A stretch of DNA of 64,000 bases from assembly GCA_004194705.1 (NCBI GenBank), contig SADC01000051.1, positions 124,001-188,000 on the forward strand, given 5' to 3'. This DNA is from Ditylenchus dipsaci. Lineage: Eukaryota > Nematoda > Chromadorea > Rhabditida > Anguinidae. The notes beneath the pieces are model-generated. The model saw nothing but the letters and a program-made list of their open reading frames with translations. It was not told where the DNA came from and did not search any database. Positions 1-10,559 of the stretch are shown here, in pieces (within the stretch, counting starts at the first letter, position 1; each line of letters begins with the position of its first letter). The position numbers and the translations under genes are program-made.

Positions 1-1643
1 CCAATGCCAAAATTTATCGGTGCTCGAATCCTCAGTGTCCTCGCCCAGGCTGTTACCGGTAATTTTTTTTATCAGTTAGCCTCAATTAGAGACTTTTAAC
101 AATCTAATTAGTATACTTGTACAATGGTCTTACGAAAAAAATTTAGTTCGTCTGGTTCAAGCACACCTGATCGTTTTGCCTGTGAACGTGCAAACTGTGG
201 AGGTGAATTTGTGGTAGTGCGCCATGTGTCTTTTGTAGACTGCCCTGGTACACCTTTTTTATTGGCAAAAAACGACCGTGACAAAAATTGTGCTTAGGTC
301 ACGACATTCTTATGGCTACTATGTTGAACGGTGCTGCTGTGATGGTAAACAATTAGTTAGTTTATTACTTACTTAACATTTTTTTCTTAGGATGCGGCTT
401 TGCTTTTGGTTGCTGGCAATGAGCCATGCCCTCAGCCTCAAACTTCGGAGCATTTGGCTGCCGTTGAGATTATGCAACTGAAAAATCTCTTGATCCTTCA
501 GAATAAGATTGACCTGATTAATGAATCTCAGGCCAAGGATCAGCAAGACCAAATCAAAAATTTTGTTGAAGGAACTGTCGCTGACTCAGCCCCATCATTC
601 CTATTTCAGCCCAGCTGAAATATAACATCGATGTTTGTACATATTCTTTAAAAAAAATAGATGGTTAAAAAAAATTATAGGTTATTTGCGAGTATATATG
701 CAAGAAAGTTCCTGTGCCGATTCGGGACTTTTCTTCAGATGCGCGTCTAATTGTAGTGCGTAGCTTCGACGTTAACAAACCTGGATCTGAGGTTGAAAAT
801 TTGAAGGGAGGAGTTGCTGGTGGATCTATTCTGAAAGGTGAATTTTTCAGTTCTCTAAATTTACATTTCGCATTTTCAAAACACTATTTAAGGAATTTTG
901 CGAGTTGGTCAAGAAATCGAAGTTCGCCCAGGCATTGTGAGCAAAACAGCGGATGGTCGTGTGCAGTGTCGCCCTATTGTATCGCAAATTGTCTCTCTGT
1001 TTGCTGAGCAAAACCAACTTCAGTATGCTGTTCCAGGAGGTCTGATAGGAGTGGGGACAAAAGTATTAAAATATTCTAAAATGTTAATAAACACTTTTTA
1101 TGGCCAAGAACAATTTACAGATCGATCCAACTCTTTGCAGAGGAGACCGTTTAGTTGGTCATATTCTGGGAGCTGTTGGAACTCTGGTAAAATTATTCTG
1201 CTAAAACTATATAACCAGTTTTAGTCATTTTTTTTAGCCTGACATCTTTACCGAGATCGAAATAATGTACTTTTTGCTGCGTCGATTACTTGGTGTTCGA
1301 ACGGAAGGTGGTAAGAAAGCTGCAAAGGTGTCAAAGCTAGTCAGAGGAGAGGTTCTCATGGTAAATATCGGGTCCTTGTCTACTGGTGGTCGTGTGATCG
1401 CTGTTAAAGGCAAGTTATTGTGGTCTTTTATGCATCGGACTTTATTCACAAGCTGATCATTTGATCATTGAAGTTTTCACTTTTTTAGAAGACGCAGCTA
1501 AAATTGCTCTCACCGACCCGATTTGTACTGAAGTAAACGAAAAGATTGCCCTGAGCCGACGTATTGAAAAGCATTGGCGCCTTATCGGGTGGGGCACCAT
1601 AAGACGTGGAACAACTATCAACACTGGGCTCAAGACGACTTGA
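1..1643 (+). CDS. EIF2S3: eIF2 gamma subunit, 5' end outside window
   Basis: This is the GTP-binding subunit of eukaryotic initiation factor 2, which delivers initiator Met-tRNA to the 40S ribosome. Exons read by splicing: 1-58, 147-247, 298-344, 391-632, 681-837, 893-1062, 1121-1186, 1238-1409, 1489-1643 (stop TGA 1641-1643). In order they encode the Cys-rich knob ([19 protein letters not shown]), the G3 region ([17 protein letters not shown]), the G4 motif NKID, the VRPGIVSK stretch of domain II, and the C-terminal [12 protein letters not shown]. The N-terminal G1 region lies before base 1. Exon phases agree throughout except in exon 391-632, which is one base short near 588-592 (GCCCC where GCCCCC restores the conserved SAQLKYNID). 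The last intron starts with GC instead of GT. The identity is very secure. Confidence 0.96.
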
Positions 1644-1751
1644 CTAAACTAAGAGCCTAATTTAATTGTTGTTCGCAGGATATTTCCTGCCTTTGTGTTT
1701 GTCAGTTGTTGATGATCATTATTGCCGAGCCATAATTCATCATCTGCTTCC

Positions 1752-1757
1752 AATAAA
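1752..1757 (+). terminator. Poly(A) signal of eIF2 gamma
   Basis: A canonical AATAAA lies 109 bases after the eIF2-gamma stop codon, in AT-rich 3' UTR sequence. It is the first such hexamer downstream on this strand and is the likely polyadenylation signal. Confidence 0.55.
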
Positions 1758-2504
1758 AAGGTTAAAATGAGCTGATTATTTGCTTGTCGCCGAAGCTTGA
1801 CCACTTCACTTGACCGCTTCACGCTAATAATATTAGTTGTAATCCTCGGGACCAGTGTTAGATGTAAGTTATGGCAAGTGTACGTAATAAGGAAAGAAAT
1901 ATTCCAAAAAGTTAACTGTATCTTATAATGAGTATTTTGACAAAAATAGTGTTGAAAAAAACCAACCTAGTGTAGACCACTATTTACGTAAGAGAGAATG
2001 CGTCAGATAAACGAGAGTAGACTGCATAAAATTTATTTAAAAACTTACAAAACAACTTTTTAAAACTAAAAAAATAACTGGACCAACAACGACAGTACAA
2101 TTATTAAACACAGGCGAAGCTATGCAGAAATATATGCATGTTGTCGCCCACTCTCAAATCCTATGCTACATACGATTTCACCACAGCTGAAATTCAATAC
2201 GTTAGAAAAGGCGATGTTTGGGGTACCTTACAGGTGGTTAAGGTACCTTGCAGGCAGCTAGGACACGTTCTAGGTGTGGTTTGATTTACCCCGGCTTAAA
2301 GTACATTTGAGGCAGTTAGAGTCAGGCTTTCGCAGATGGGTACTGGCGGGATTCGAGATTGGGATTTCCAAAAGTTTCGGAATTCGGGAATGCCGCCAGA
2401 AGAAAGCTGGGAATCCCGACGGGGTTCGGGATTTTTCAAAAAACCACAAAGTGCAAATTTTTAACGAAAATTTCTCGTATAATATATAATATTTATATAT
2501 ATAA

Positions 2505-2880
2505 TGTCTCCGGTTCACTCTTTTCATCACTAAAATGTTTGCCGATTTTTTCTCTTTCTTTCTAAAAAAAAATTTATGTCTGAACGTGTGCAATAAGTCG
2601 TACTTTGGATGAATTTTCGAACTGGCCAAAATATGGCCAACCGACAAAAGAGAGTTAAACGAACGATTAACGGGGGGTTTTTATTGAATGTAAATGATAA
2701 ATGAAAGTTAAACCTTTTTAAACGGTAGAAGAATATGCCAAGTTAAACTAACGTATTTTGGCCAGTTAAAAAATTCCTCCAAATTACGACTTATTGCACA
2801 CGTTCAGACACAACTTTTATTTAGAAAAAAAGAAAAAAGTTGGCAGACATTTTAGTGAGGAAAAGACTGAACCGGAGACA
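2505..2880. repeat. Foldback (inverted-repeat) element
   Basis: Sequence from about 2505 to 2640 returns inverted at about 2740-2880. Paired landmarks are GTCTCCGGTTCA / TGAACCGGAGAC, CACTAAAATGT / ACATTTTAGTG and CGTGTGCAATAAGTCGT / ACGACTTATTGCACACG. No long ORF of its own. Likely a MITE or similar non-autonomous element. Confidence 0.7.
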
Positions 2881-3582
2881 GACAATAATCACTAAAAATT
2901 CAATCGAAATGTGTATGTTTGGCCGTTTTCTATTACATGGTTTTATAAATTTATTTAGTTCAGTAAACCAGGAATTTTATTTACACCACGCCTTTTGCTT
3001 ATGCGATATAAAAGCCCTATCTCTGCAGATAGCAATGCATTTTTACTTGCAAGTGTGGAAGTATAAAAGTTATAAAATAAAAAGTTATATTTTCGAAGCA
3101 ATTATAATCGTAGCCATATTTTGGCCAACCGGCCCAAAGCGGTATTTTTAAAAGAACTATGTAAGTCATTCATTTATTCATCCATTTATCGCTTCTCGCT
3201 GATTCTTTTAGTGAGTTTTGGTTCTGTTTACCGCGTGGTCAAATTGGTCAAAATTTGACGAATTCATGATTCCACTTTTCTAGGATTTATTTTCTGCCAT
3301 TGTTACTTTTTTCCTGGTTGTCAAGTAAAAATTCAAAAATCTGCTAGAAAAGATGCATCTACGAAACGCCGGCAAAAGAGGGTTAATTTGAATTTTCAGA
3401 GTTTTCAAATTCATTCGAATAAATGTTAGGTTGTACCAAAAGCTTACGGAATTTCGACCTGCTTCACCCATATTGTGTTTTGTTGCGACTTGTGAATTTG
3501 ATGTTGAATTTTTCGCTTTTTTTCTCTTCTGAGCCGGTTGGACTTTTTTAGAGAGAATTTTTCGTTTACAAGAAAGACAATA

Positions 3583-3832
3583 CCGTATTTCCTCTAATAA
3601 GCGCCCCGGGCGCTTATTTTTCAAACCCCCAAAAATCGGAAAATTTGGAATTCGATTTCGAAATTTTCGGTGCTCAACCGAAATCTAAAAAGTGGAATCG
3701 GTAGAGCTCGTGGGAGTTAAGAAAACGTATCAAACAGCTTTGCAAAATATTGCTTCTACACTGAGATCCAGACCCTCAAAGTCAAGGGGGGGGCGCTTAT
3801 TAGAGCGGGGGCGCTTATTAGAGGAAATACGG
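3583..3832. mobile_element. TA-flanked MITE, CCGTATTT family, word AAGCGCCCC
   Basis: TA-CCGTATTTCCTCTAATAAG on the left is matched inverted by TTATTAGAGGAAATACGG-TA on the right. Next to the ends, the word GCGCTTATT occurs twice on each side, and the interior has the family signature TTTTTCAAACCCC. Both flanks are TA, as expected for Tc1/mariner-type insertion. Confidence 0.8.
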
Positions 3833-4013
3833 TATGTCAAAACAATGTCAACAACAAATTAAAAAAGTGAGAGAAAACACAAGATAGGGTACTAAGTTTT
3901 TTCCACAATTTTGACAAAATTTTGGTTTGATGTTCGAAAAATATTGAATATTGAATAAAGTTATTTGATACGAATATCGGATTCGACAACCCTATCCCCA
4001 ATACCGTATATCT

Positions 4014-4202
4014 TCTAAAAAGGCCCCACCTTCTATTGAGACCCCACCTTCTAATAAGGCCCACCTCTTGAGATGTGTTGAAAAATAAGGTCCCACCTCA
4101 AATAAGGCCGCATAAGACCAAAAAGGCATCTTCTAATAAGGCCCCACCTCCAAAGAGGGGTTGAAAAATAAGGCCCATGGGGCCTTATTAGAAGATATAC
4201 GG
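4014..4202. mobile_element. TA-flanked MITE, CCGTATTT family, word AAGGCCCCACC
   Basis: Ends CCGTATATCTTCT and AGAAGATATACGG are flanked by TA. The interior repeats AAGGCCCCACC in the left half and ends GGGGCCTTATTAGAAG on the right. Same architecture as 3583-3832 with a different subterminal word. Confidence 0.75.
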
Positions 4203-5029
4203 TAGTCTATTTACATCTTCATCATTTTTAAATCTCAAATAACTATAAATCCTTACATAATCCTTAATTAAGAGAAAGAAAATAGAGCAGTTAAGAAAAT
4301 AGCAAAAAATGATAATTAAATTAAAATTCTTTTATTCTTCATATTTATCAAAACCAAACATAACTTTATCAAAGAAGTCTTTCCAGCATAAATAGAAAAA
4401 ATGGTGTAAGGAGGTAGTCAGTTTTCATTATGTAATTACATACTGTGTTGTTTTATTATATAATTTCTATTATACAATTTGCACTCCTAATCTAGTCTTC
4501 GACTTCTTTCTGCTGTCGAAGCCGGAGTGGAGAGCCACTTTGCAGCGAGCTTAACCGAACTAGGAAATCCACTGCGCTGTTCTTTCAAAATTTAACTAGG
4601 TTTTTGAGATGTTCCATTTCTTCTTTGGTTAGTTTGATAGCAGGCTTGATCAGAGCATCTGAAAATGTGACAAGGGAGAGATAAATCGAAAAAAAGTGCG
4701 AATAATACCCTCTGAATGACGCTTTTTTTTTGTTGAAGATTAGTAATTTAGGGGAACTAACTTTTTGAAATTGTCAATATTTTGAATTAGATTTTAGTCG
4801 AGCTCTAGTGGGCTTGCCTGACATTTCTCGAGTCCGGCCCGTGCACGTCTGATAAATAACTTGACGCTAGTGTCATAAAGTCATAAGTGTTGAGATAGGG
4901 AAAAAATAGACTTCTGAAAAAATGGCCGAAATCCAAGTTATTCCAATTTTTTCAGATTTCTTGCATTTTTTCAGAAAGTCTATTTTTTCCAAAAGCCATA
5001 TCTCAACGCTTAGATTTCCAAAAATTATT

Positions 5030-5800
5030 ACCGTATTTCCTCTAATAGCTCCACATGCTCTATTAGCTCCACATGCTCTAATAGCTCCACACCCTGGAAG
5101 GCATCCAAAAAATAACTCCACATGCTCTAATAACTCCACACCCTAAATGCTATTTTATCTAGTATGAACTGATTATTAAATTTCCGTTCAAAATTTCAGT
5201 TTATATTCGAATTTGTCTTAAAAGCAAAATAATATAAATAATATAAGCGATGAGTCTCTAGACTTGGATTGGAGCGACGAATTGAATGCACCAAACCCTA
5301 AATATCATGCCTTCTGATTGGTATTGTTATCCAACATCCTTGAAATTTTTTTATTATTGTCCAACATCGTTGAATAAAGTTTGATCCAAAAAATAAACGG
5401 GCAGTCTCCAATAGTCGGGCAGTCTCCTAATAAACGGGCATCCTCGAGGTGATTGAAAAATAAACGGGCATGCTTGCTTATTAGAAAATACGGTATGAAC
5501 GACGAATCTATATACCTTATTTCCTCTAATAGCTCACATGTGGAGCTATTAGAGGAAATACGGTACTTTGAAAATGATGAGTTGAATTTATTAACCCGAA
5601 GTATCACATTGTCTAACTCTTTCTTGATTTACCTTTGATGTTATGAAAAATTCAATAAATTTTGTTGGCGCACTTTGCCAGCGCTTCGATTTTGATATAA
5701 GCCCACATGCTCTATTAGCTCCACATGCTCTAATAGCTCCACACCCTGGAAGGCATCCAAAAAATAACTCCACATGTGGAGCTATTAGAGAAATACGGTA
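5030..5800. repeat. Cluster of CCGTATTT-family ends, word AGCTCCACATG
   Basis: Several partial and complete copies lie together. An end at about 5031 is followed by repeats of CTCTAATAGCTCCACA; another copy ends near 5493 with the word AAACGGGCA; a minimal 49-base copy lies at 5515-5563; a further copy ends near 5798. The words CTCTATTAGCTCCACATG occur almost identically at about 5038-5140 and 5702-5780, so the same element has duplicated locally. Confidence 0.65.
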
Positions 5801-6507
5801 TGTAAAGTGGATTTTGTAGCTCTTGAGTTGCGCTACAACTTAGTTGTAAGATGTTGTCGGATCGTAAATTCCAGAATTTAAATTTTGACAAGTTAAAGTG
5901 ATGAAAACGCTGGTCAATTTCTCAAAATGACCTGACAAGTTTTGGAGCCAAATGGCGACTTATCCAAAATAATCAAGCTAAGATTATATGGCATTTGAAT
6001 GAGGAGATGCAGAGCTACAAATGGTATGAAAGAGAATAAATATGATTGCAACATTGATAAAATATAAGTCTTAATAAAATATCCCGGATAATTTTGACCA
6101 ACCCAATAGTAATGGTTAGCCGTATGCCCAAACATAAGATTGCGTGCCTAAGCCTAAATTTTAAAGGGAGGGTATATTATATGTCACTAGCGCCAATAAC
6201 TTAATTTTAATATTTATAGTTTCTAATAGCTCATTTACGTACTCGAATTCGAGTTGAAGTTCAGAAACAAGGTGCTTACAATCCGAGCTTCTTGAACTTA
6301 AACTCGAGCTAGAAGTTGTTCGTGTATATGAGTTAGATCTTTCAGAATCTCACCCCAGAGTAGCCAAAAGCCGGGTCCGCGACAATTCGCCTCCGGTACA
6401 ATTCGCCTCCGGGACAATTCGCCTCCGGGCCGATTCGCCTCCGGGACAAAAAAATAGTAGAAGTAAATCTTTGAAAAGTCACAGTCAACATACCATATTC
6501 AAGGGTA

Positions 6508-7515
6508 CGTGACGTTTCCCGCCCGGGCCGTTTCTCGCCCGACCGTTTCCCGCCCGGCCGTTTCCCGCCCGACCGTTTCCCGCCCGGGCCGTTTCTCGCC
6601 CGAACCGTTTCCCGCCGGCCGTTTCCCGCCCTGGGACGTTTCCCGCCCTAGATCATTTTCAACCTCAATGACTGTTTATTACCGAAAAACAATAATGCGC
6701 GCAACTTTTCGTCCTCAGGGATGTTTCTTCATACAATCTGTCATGCACTTTTCGACCCTACTTGGATATACCACCCCCCCCCAAATCAACTTTTTTAAAA
6801 AGTGTTTCCAAACACCCTATATCGACTCAAAATCGTCTCAGGAGTTCAAAAAGGCATAATTTCTGAGTTCTGGTCAATAAAAAATTGAGTTTTGAGCATT
6901 TTGAAATCTTGACCATATGACTGTCTTACCCTGTATTTCAACATGGGACTTGGCAAAAAGTACCTCTAAGTGCATTTCTGTCCAGAGTCTTGCTCGGAAT
7001 CATGTCCAAGGTAACTGAGTGCGCACATCTTAACCAACCAAGCACCCTGCGCCCGCTTCGGGGCGCAAGGGTGCTTGGAGTTAGATGCGCACACCCACAT
7101 ACCTTAGACACAAATCACTCGAAAGTGACTCTGGATGCATGAAAAGCATGCATACCAGAGTTTATTTATGCGGTAGGCCCCAGTATTCAAAACTATGTTC
7201 AACATCTTCCTTTAAACAAAATAGGACTCTAATTGGCTTTTTTATCACCCCCAAACAGGCCTAAATCCTCTTAAAGTGGTCAAAATGGCTAATTTTGGGT
7301 AGTGCCAAAACTCAAGTTTTTATTGACCAGAACTCAAAAATAATGTCTTTTTTGATTGCATCGCAAAAACTATTTCGTTTTGAACCGATTCAAAATTATA
7401 CTCAGGTCGGAAACGTCCAGGACGGGAAACGTCCCAGGGAGGGAAACGGTCGGGCGGGAAACGGCCGGCGGGAAACGGCTCCGGGCGGGAAATGTCCTGG
7501 GCGGGAGACGTCCGT
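6508..7515. repeat. Element bounded by inverted GTTTCCCGCCC arrays
   Basis: About nine copies of CGTTTCCCGCCCGGC-like words lie at 6508-6650 and about seven inverted copies (GGGCGGGAAACG) at 7410-7515. It is nested inside the 6374-8815 unit. ORFs across these arrays are repeat artefacts. Confidence 0.65.
6771..7350. mobile_element. C-run foldback containing core module (copy M1, minus)
   Basis: The left arm has a run of C followed by AAATCAACTTTTT and ACCCTATATCGAC, as in the 38300-38995 element. Inverted TTCTGGTCAATAAAAA / TTTTTATTGACCAGAA pairs lie at about 6870 and 7320. The 6954-7212 stretch is the minus-strand copy of the roughly 250 bp core module found elsewhere in the window. Confidence 0.6.
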
Positions 7516-7889
7516 GTCCCATATTCAAACCCTTATTTTCGACGTAAAATTGTGTGGTAAGGACAAAAACTGCGATTTCACCCAGCTTAACCCCGAAATC
7601 CAGGGTAGGTACTTTTGGTCAGGTGTATGTTCAACTGGATGGCCTGAAAAATTTAAACAAATTTAAATTAAAAACAAACCATGCTATCAAATGTAAAATC
7701 GTGTGGTGAATAAGGTTTGATAATATCAAAATTTTGAATTCACTCAACCGATCCCCACAATTAGAGGTAGGTATCCCTCGTCCAGGTGTATATTCATTTA
7801 CGGGCGTTAAGCGAATTTATCCACACCAAACTGATACATACCAAGTTGGTCACACACGAAATGGTCTACACTTTTCAAATTCGTGCATT

Positions 7890-8265
7890 TTGAAAAAATT
7901 TTGTAGTCTGAACCAACCAAACCAAGTGGTCGTCCACTTAGAGCAAAATTTTTTTTTACTTTTTTTGTTCCAAAACCTATTTTGTGCACTAATTCGGGCA
8001 TGCTGAAGATGGTTTGATAGTGGTGAAAGGCCGTTTTGTGAGCTATTTTCGTGTTTTGGTAAAATCAAGTTTTGGTAAAATCAATTCTTTCCCAATACTC
8101 TAAATACCATACAAAACCTTATTTTACTATTATCGAACCATCTCAGCATGCCGGAATTAGTCCAGAAAACTGGTTTTTAAACCAAAAGTAAAAAAAAATT
8201 TGCTCTAAGTGGACGACCACTTGGTTTGGTTGTTCAGACTAAAAAAATTTAAATCCCGCAAAATT
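7890..8265. repeat. Foldback element, GTGGTCGTCCACTT family (copy 1)
   Basis: AACCAAACCAAGTGGTCGTC at about 7917 is mirrored by GACGACCACTTGGTTTGGTT at about 8213, with further pairing (CATGCTGAAGATGGTTTGAT / ATCGAACCATCTCAGCATG). A second copy lies at 22440-22815. Confidence 0.75.
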
Positions 8266-8829
8266 TTCTCAAAACCGAGGTTGATGGTTCGAACTCGTAT
8301 GACTCCAAAGAATACTATCCAGGTGGTTTAGATACTATTCGGTATGGACCGATTCGGTATTGATCAATTCGTTTTTTTGCCTCAAATAGACGATTACTTG
8401 GTTTTGTTGTACTGGATACCTGGACAAATGTTTGTCAGTTTATCTCAACCACCTAAATTTGAGATATTTTATGTATCTAGCAGTTCTAATGATCATATCT
8501 AAAATTTGAGTGGTTTTAGAGGCTGAATTTTTTTGACTAGCTGGAGACCTCCATGATCCAAGTAGACCATCTAAATGAGCATGTGGACAGCAACATGAGA
8601 AATTAGGGCGATCCGGTGATGGATTGACAAAAAAAAGTTTTTAAAAGTAATTGGAATGCAACTATAACATTACCTTAAGTGCAAAAATACAAACATAAGC
8701 TTATTGTTCATGATGAGTGAATGACAGACTGAACAGAAATAAAAAATGTAATTTGAGTCGAATTGTCCTGGAGGCGAATCGCCCGGAGGCGAATTGTCCT
8801 GGAGGCGAATTGTCCGTGTGCCCCAAAAG

Positions 8830-10255
8830 TAGTGATGGAAATATTGAAATTTCGGGACTACCGGACGGGACTTTTAAGAAAAAATTTTCGAGACCGGGAC
8901 TTTTCAAAAATTTCGCCGGGACCAGAAAAAGTTTCGTTCGGGACTTCTAATACAGTCAACTCTCGGGCACTTGTGCCGTTGGCCCCCCGGCTATCCAGAA
9001 CCTTTGGGGCCCCTCGCCAGAACCAAAGGGGTCCCAGTCATTTTAAGTCTAATCTATGCGAAAATAAGTAAGGCGCGCGAATTCAAATTGAACATTTTTT
9101 TGCATAGATTAGACTTAAAATGACTGGGACCCCTTTGGTCTGGCGAGTGGGGCCCAAAGGTTCTGTTGCTCCGCCCCCCCCCCTCTAAATTTTCGAAAAG
9201 TAACCCAGAAACACCTTCTAAACTGGTTTTTTCTGTTCAATGAGATAAAAGAAACATTTCTTATCAGTTTCTAATCAATGAAACGAACTCTTTTTTCAGA
9301 AAAATTGACTTAAAATCGTTTAAGGTACCATGGTCTTCATGGTATTTTCGACTAATCTTTGTCACATTAGATTAAGCTTAGGCTTTAGGCAAGAGTAGGC
9401 CAGCGTATGTTAGGACGGACTCAAACATGTTTTCTTTCTTCAATGTTTGAAAAGCATTTTTGAGCCGTCCTAACACACGCTGGCCTACCCTGGCCTAAGC
9501 CTTAATTCCTGAGCCACAAAAATTACCAAAAATATACTCTAAAAAACCATCTACCTTTGACGAGTTGAAGTCAATGTTATTAGGCAAATTAGGCTAATCC
9601 GTCACTCGCTAATCCGTCACTCTTGATTATCCGTCACCCACGGCCGCCAAAGGGGTGACGGATTATCGAGAGTTGACTGTAAAAGCATTGTTTCAAAAAA
9701 ATTTTATTTCACAATATTAAATCACAAAAGAGCTAGTAGTTGAAATTAACGACGCGTAGATTCTTGTTAAAAAAAATCAATTGTTCCGCATGCTCTGGAG
9801 AAAGACTTGAACGCTGTAGTAGTTTACATCCCGCGCCACCGAGAATAGCTGTTCACTTGGTACGCTTGTAGCTGGAGCTGATAAGTAGCGACGAGCTATT
9901 TCGCTAGCACAGGAAATGAACTTTCGTTTTTCTTTAAAAAAGTTGAGTTAATTGAACCTACTCTTTTTGAAAGACTAGAGACGAAAAAAGACGAAAGACT
10001 TGAAAGACGAAAGACAAGAGAAAAAATTGCACGAAAGCGAAAGATGATAAGAAGAATAATGATAAATCGACGAAAAAGCTAAAATGTGTAAATTTCTTGA
10101 CAATGAAATAAATAAAAAAAGTCCCGAAATTTTTTGATTTTCGGGACCGGGACCGGGACTTTTACTTTGAAAGTTCGGGACCACGGGACGGACTTTGGCA
10201 AAAATTTCTTCGGCGGGACGGGACTTTCGGACCGTCCGTCCCGCTTCCATCACTA
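8830..10255. mobile_element. hAT-like non-autonomous element, TSD CCCAAAAG
   Basis: The element starts TAGTGATGGAA and ends TTCCATCACTA. A perfect 8-base direct repeat, CCCAAAAG, flanks it at 8822-8829 and 10256-10263. Arrays of GGGAC-type words (GGGACTTTT, GACCGGGAC) lie just inside both ends in opposite orientation. Eight-base TSDs with short TIRs are the hallmark of hAT elements. No transposase ORF is visible. Its middle is occupied by a TA-flanked element (8953-9679). Confidence 0.8.
8953..9679. mobile_element. pogo/Tigger-like element with TA flanks
   Basis: Ends CAGTCAACTCTCG and CGAGAGTTGACTG are perfect inverses flanked by TA (8951-8952 and 9680-9681). It sits within the hAT-like element and itself contains two smaller foldbacks at about 8995-9170 (AGAACCAAAGGGGTCCCAGT inverted) and 9360-9505 (TAGGCCAGCGT / ACGCTGGCCTA). 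Words TAATCCGTCACC recur near the right end. Confidence 0.75.
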
Positions 10256-10559
10256 CCCAAAAGCCACTGAAAGTTGGATTTTCAAGGGTTTAATAAAAGT
10301 GGGTCCAAGTTATACACATGAACACCTTCAAGCTCGACCTTGATATTGAACTGGAAGTACGTGAAGAACCATAAGGTTTGCTAAAAAGGTGTAACATTTA
10401 TCAATACGCTAAAAAAAGTTTGATTAACCATAAATTTCCTTTAACTTTAACCTTACTTCTCGCTGGAAAGTTTTTATGATATTTTTACCAGATGAGCAGC
10501 TTTTGTGTATAAAAAGTTTAATTTTTCCTTGAATATATTATGGCTGAGTCATTCTTATT

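Larger units (their letters stand above)
6374..8815. repeat. Element bounded by inverted GACAATTCGCCTCCGG arrays
   Basis: Four to five copies of a roughly 16 base word, ACAATTCGCCTCCGGG, occupy about 6385-6445. The same word lies inverted (GGAGGCGAATTGTCC) in three to four copies at about 8757-8815. This inverted pairing of arrays marks the ends of a roughly 2.4 kb unit. Confidence 0.6.
6374..10255. mobile_element. Composite nested insertion
   Basis: The sequence just left of 6374 (CCCCAGAGTAGCCAAAAG) and just right of 10255 (CCCAAAAGCCACTGAAAG) belongs to one dispersed repeat that is uninterrupted near 63172-63200. The roughly 3.9 kb between them therefore looks like one or more insertions at a single site, with AGCCAAAAG/CCCAAAAG repeated at the junctions. 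Inside are several nested elements, listed separately. Confidence 0.5.

Noticed and set aside
6509..6859. ORF rich in RPTVSRPAVSRP
   Set aside because: A translation of GTTTCCCGCCC tandem words, not a gene.
9170..9184. Long C/G homopolymers as telomere-like or functional tracts
   Set aside because: They occur at a fixed distance inside element ends and belong to those elements.
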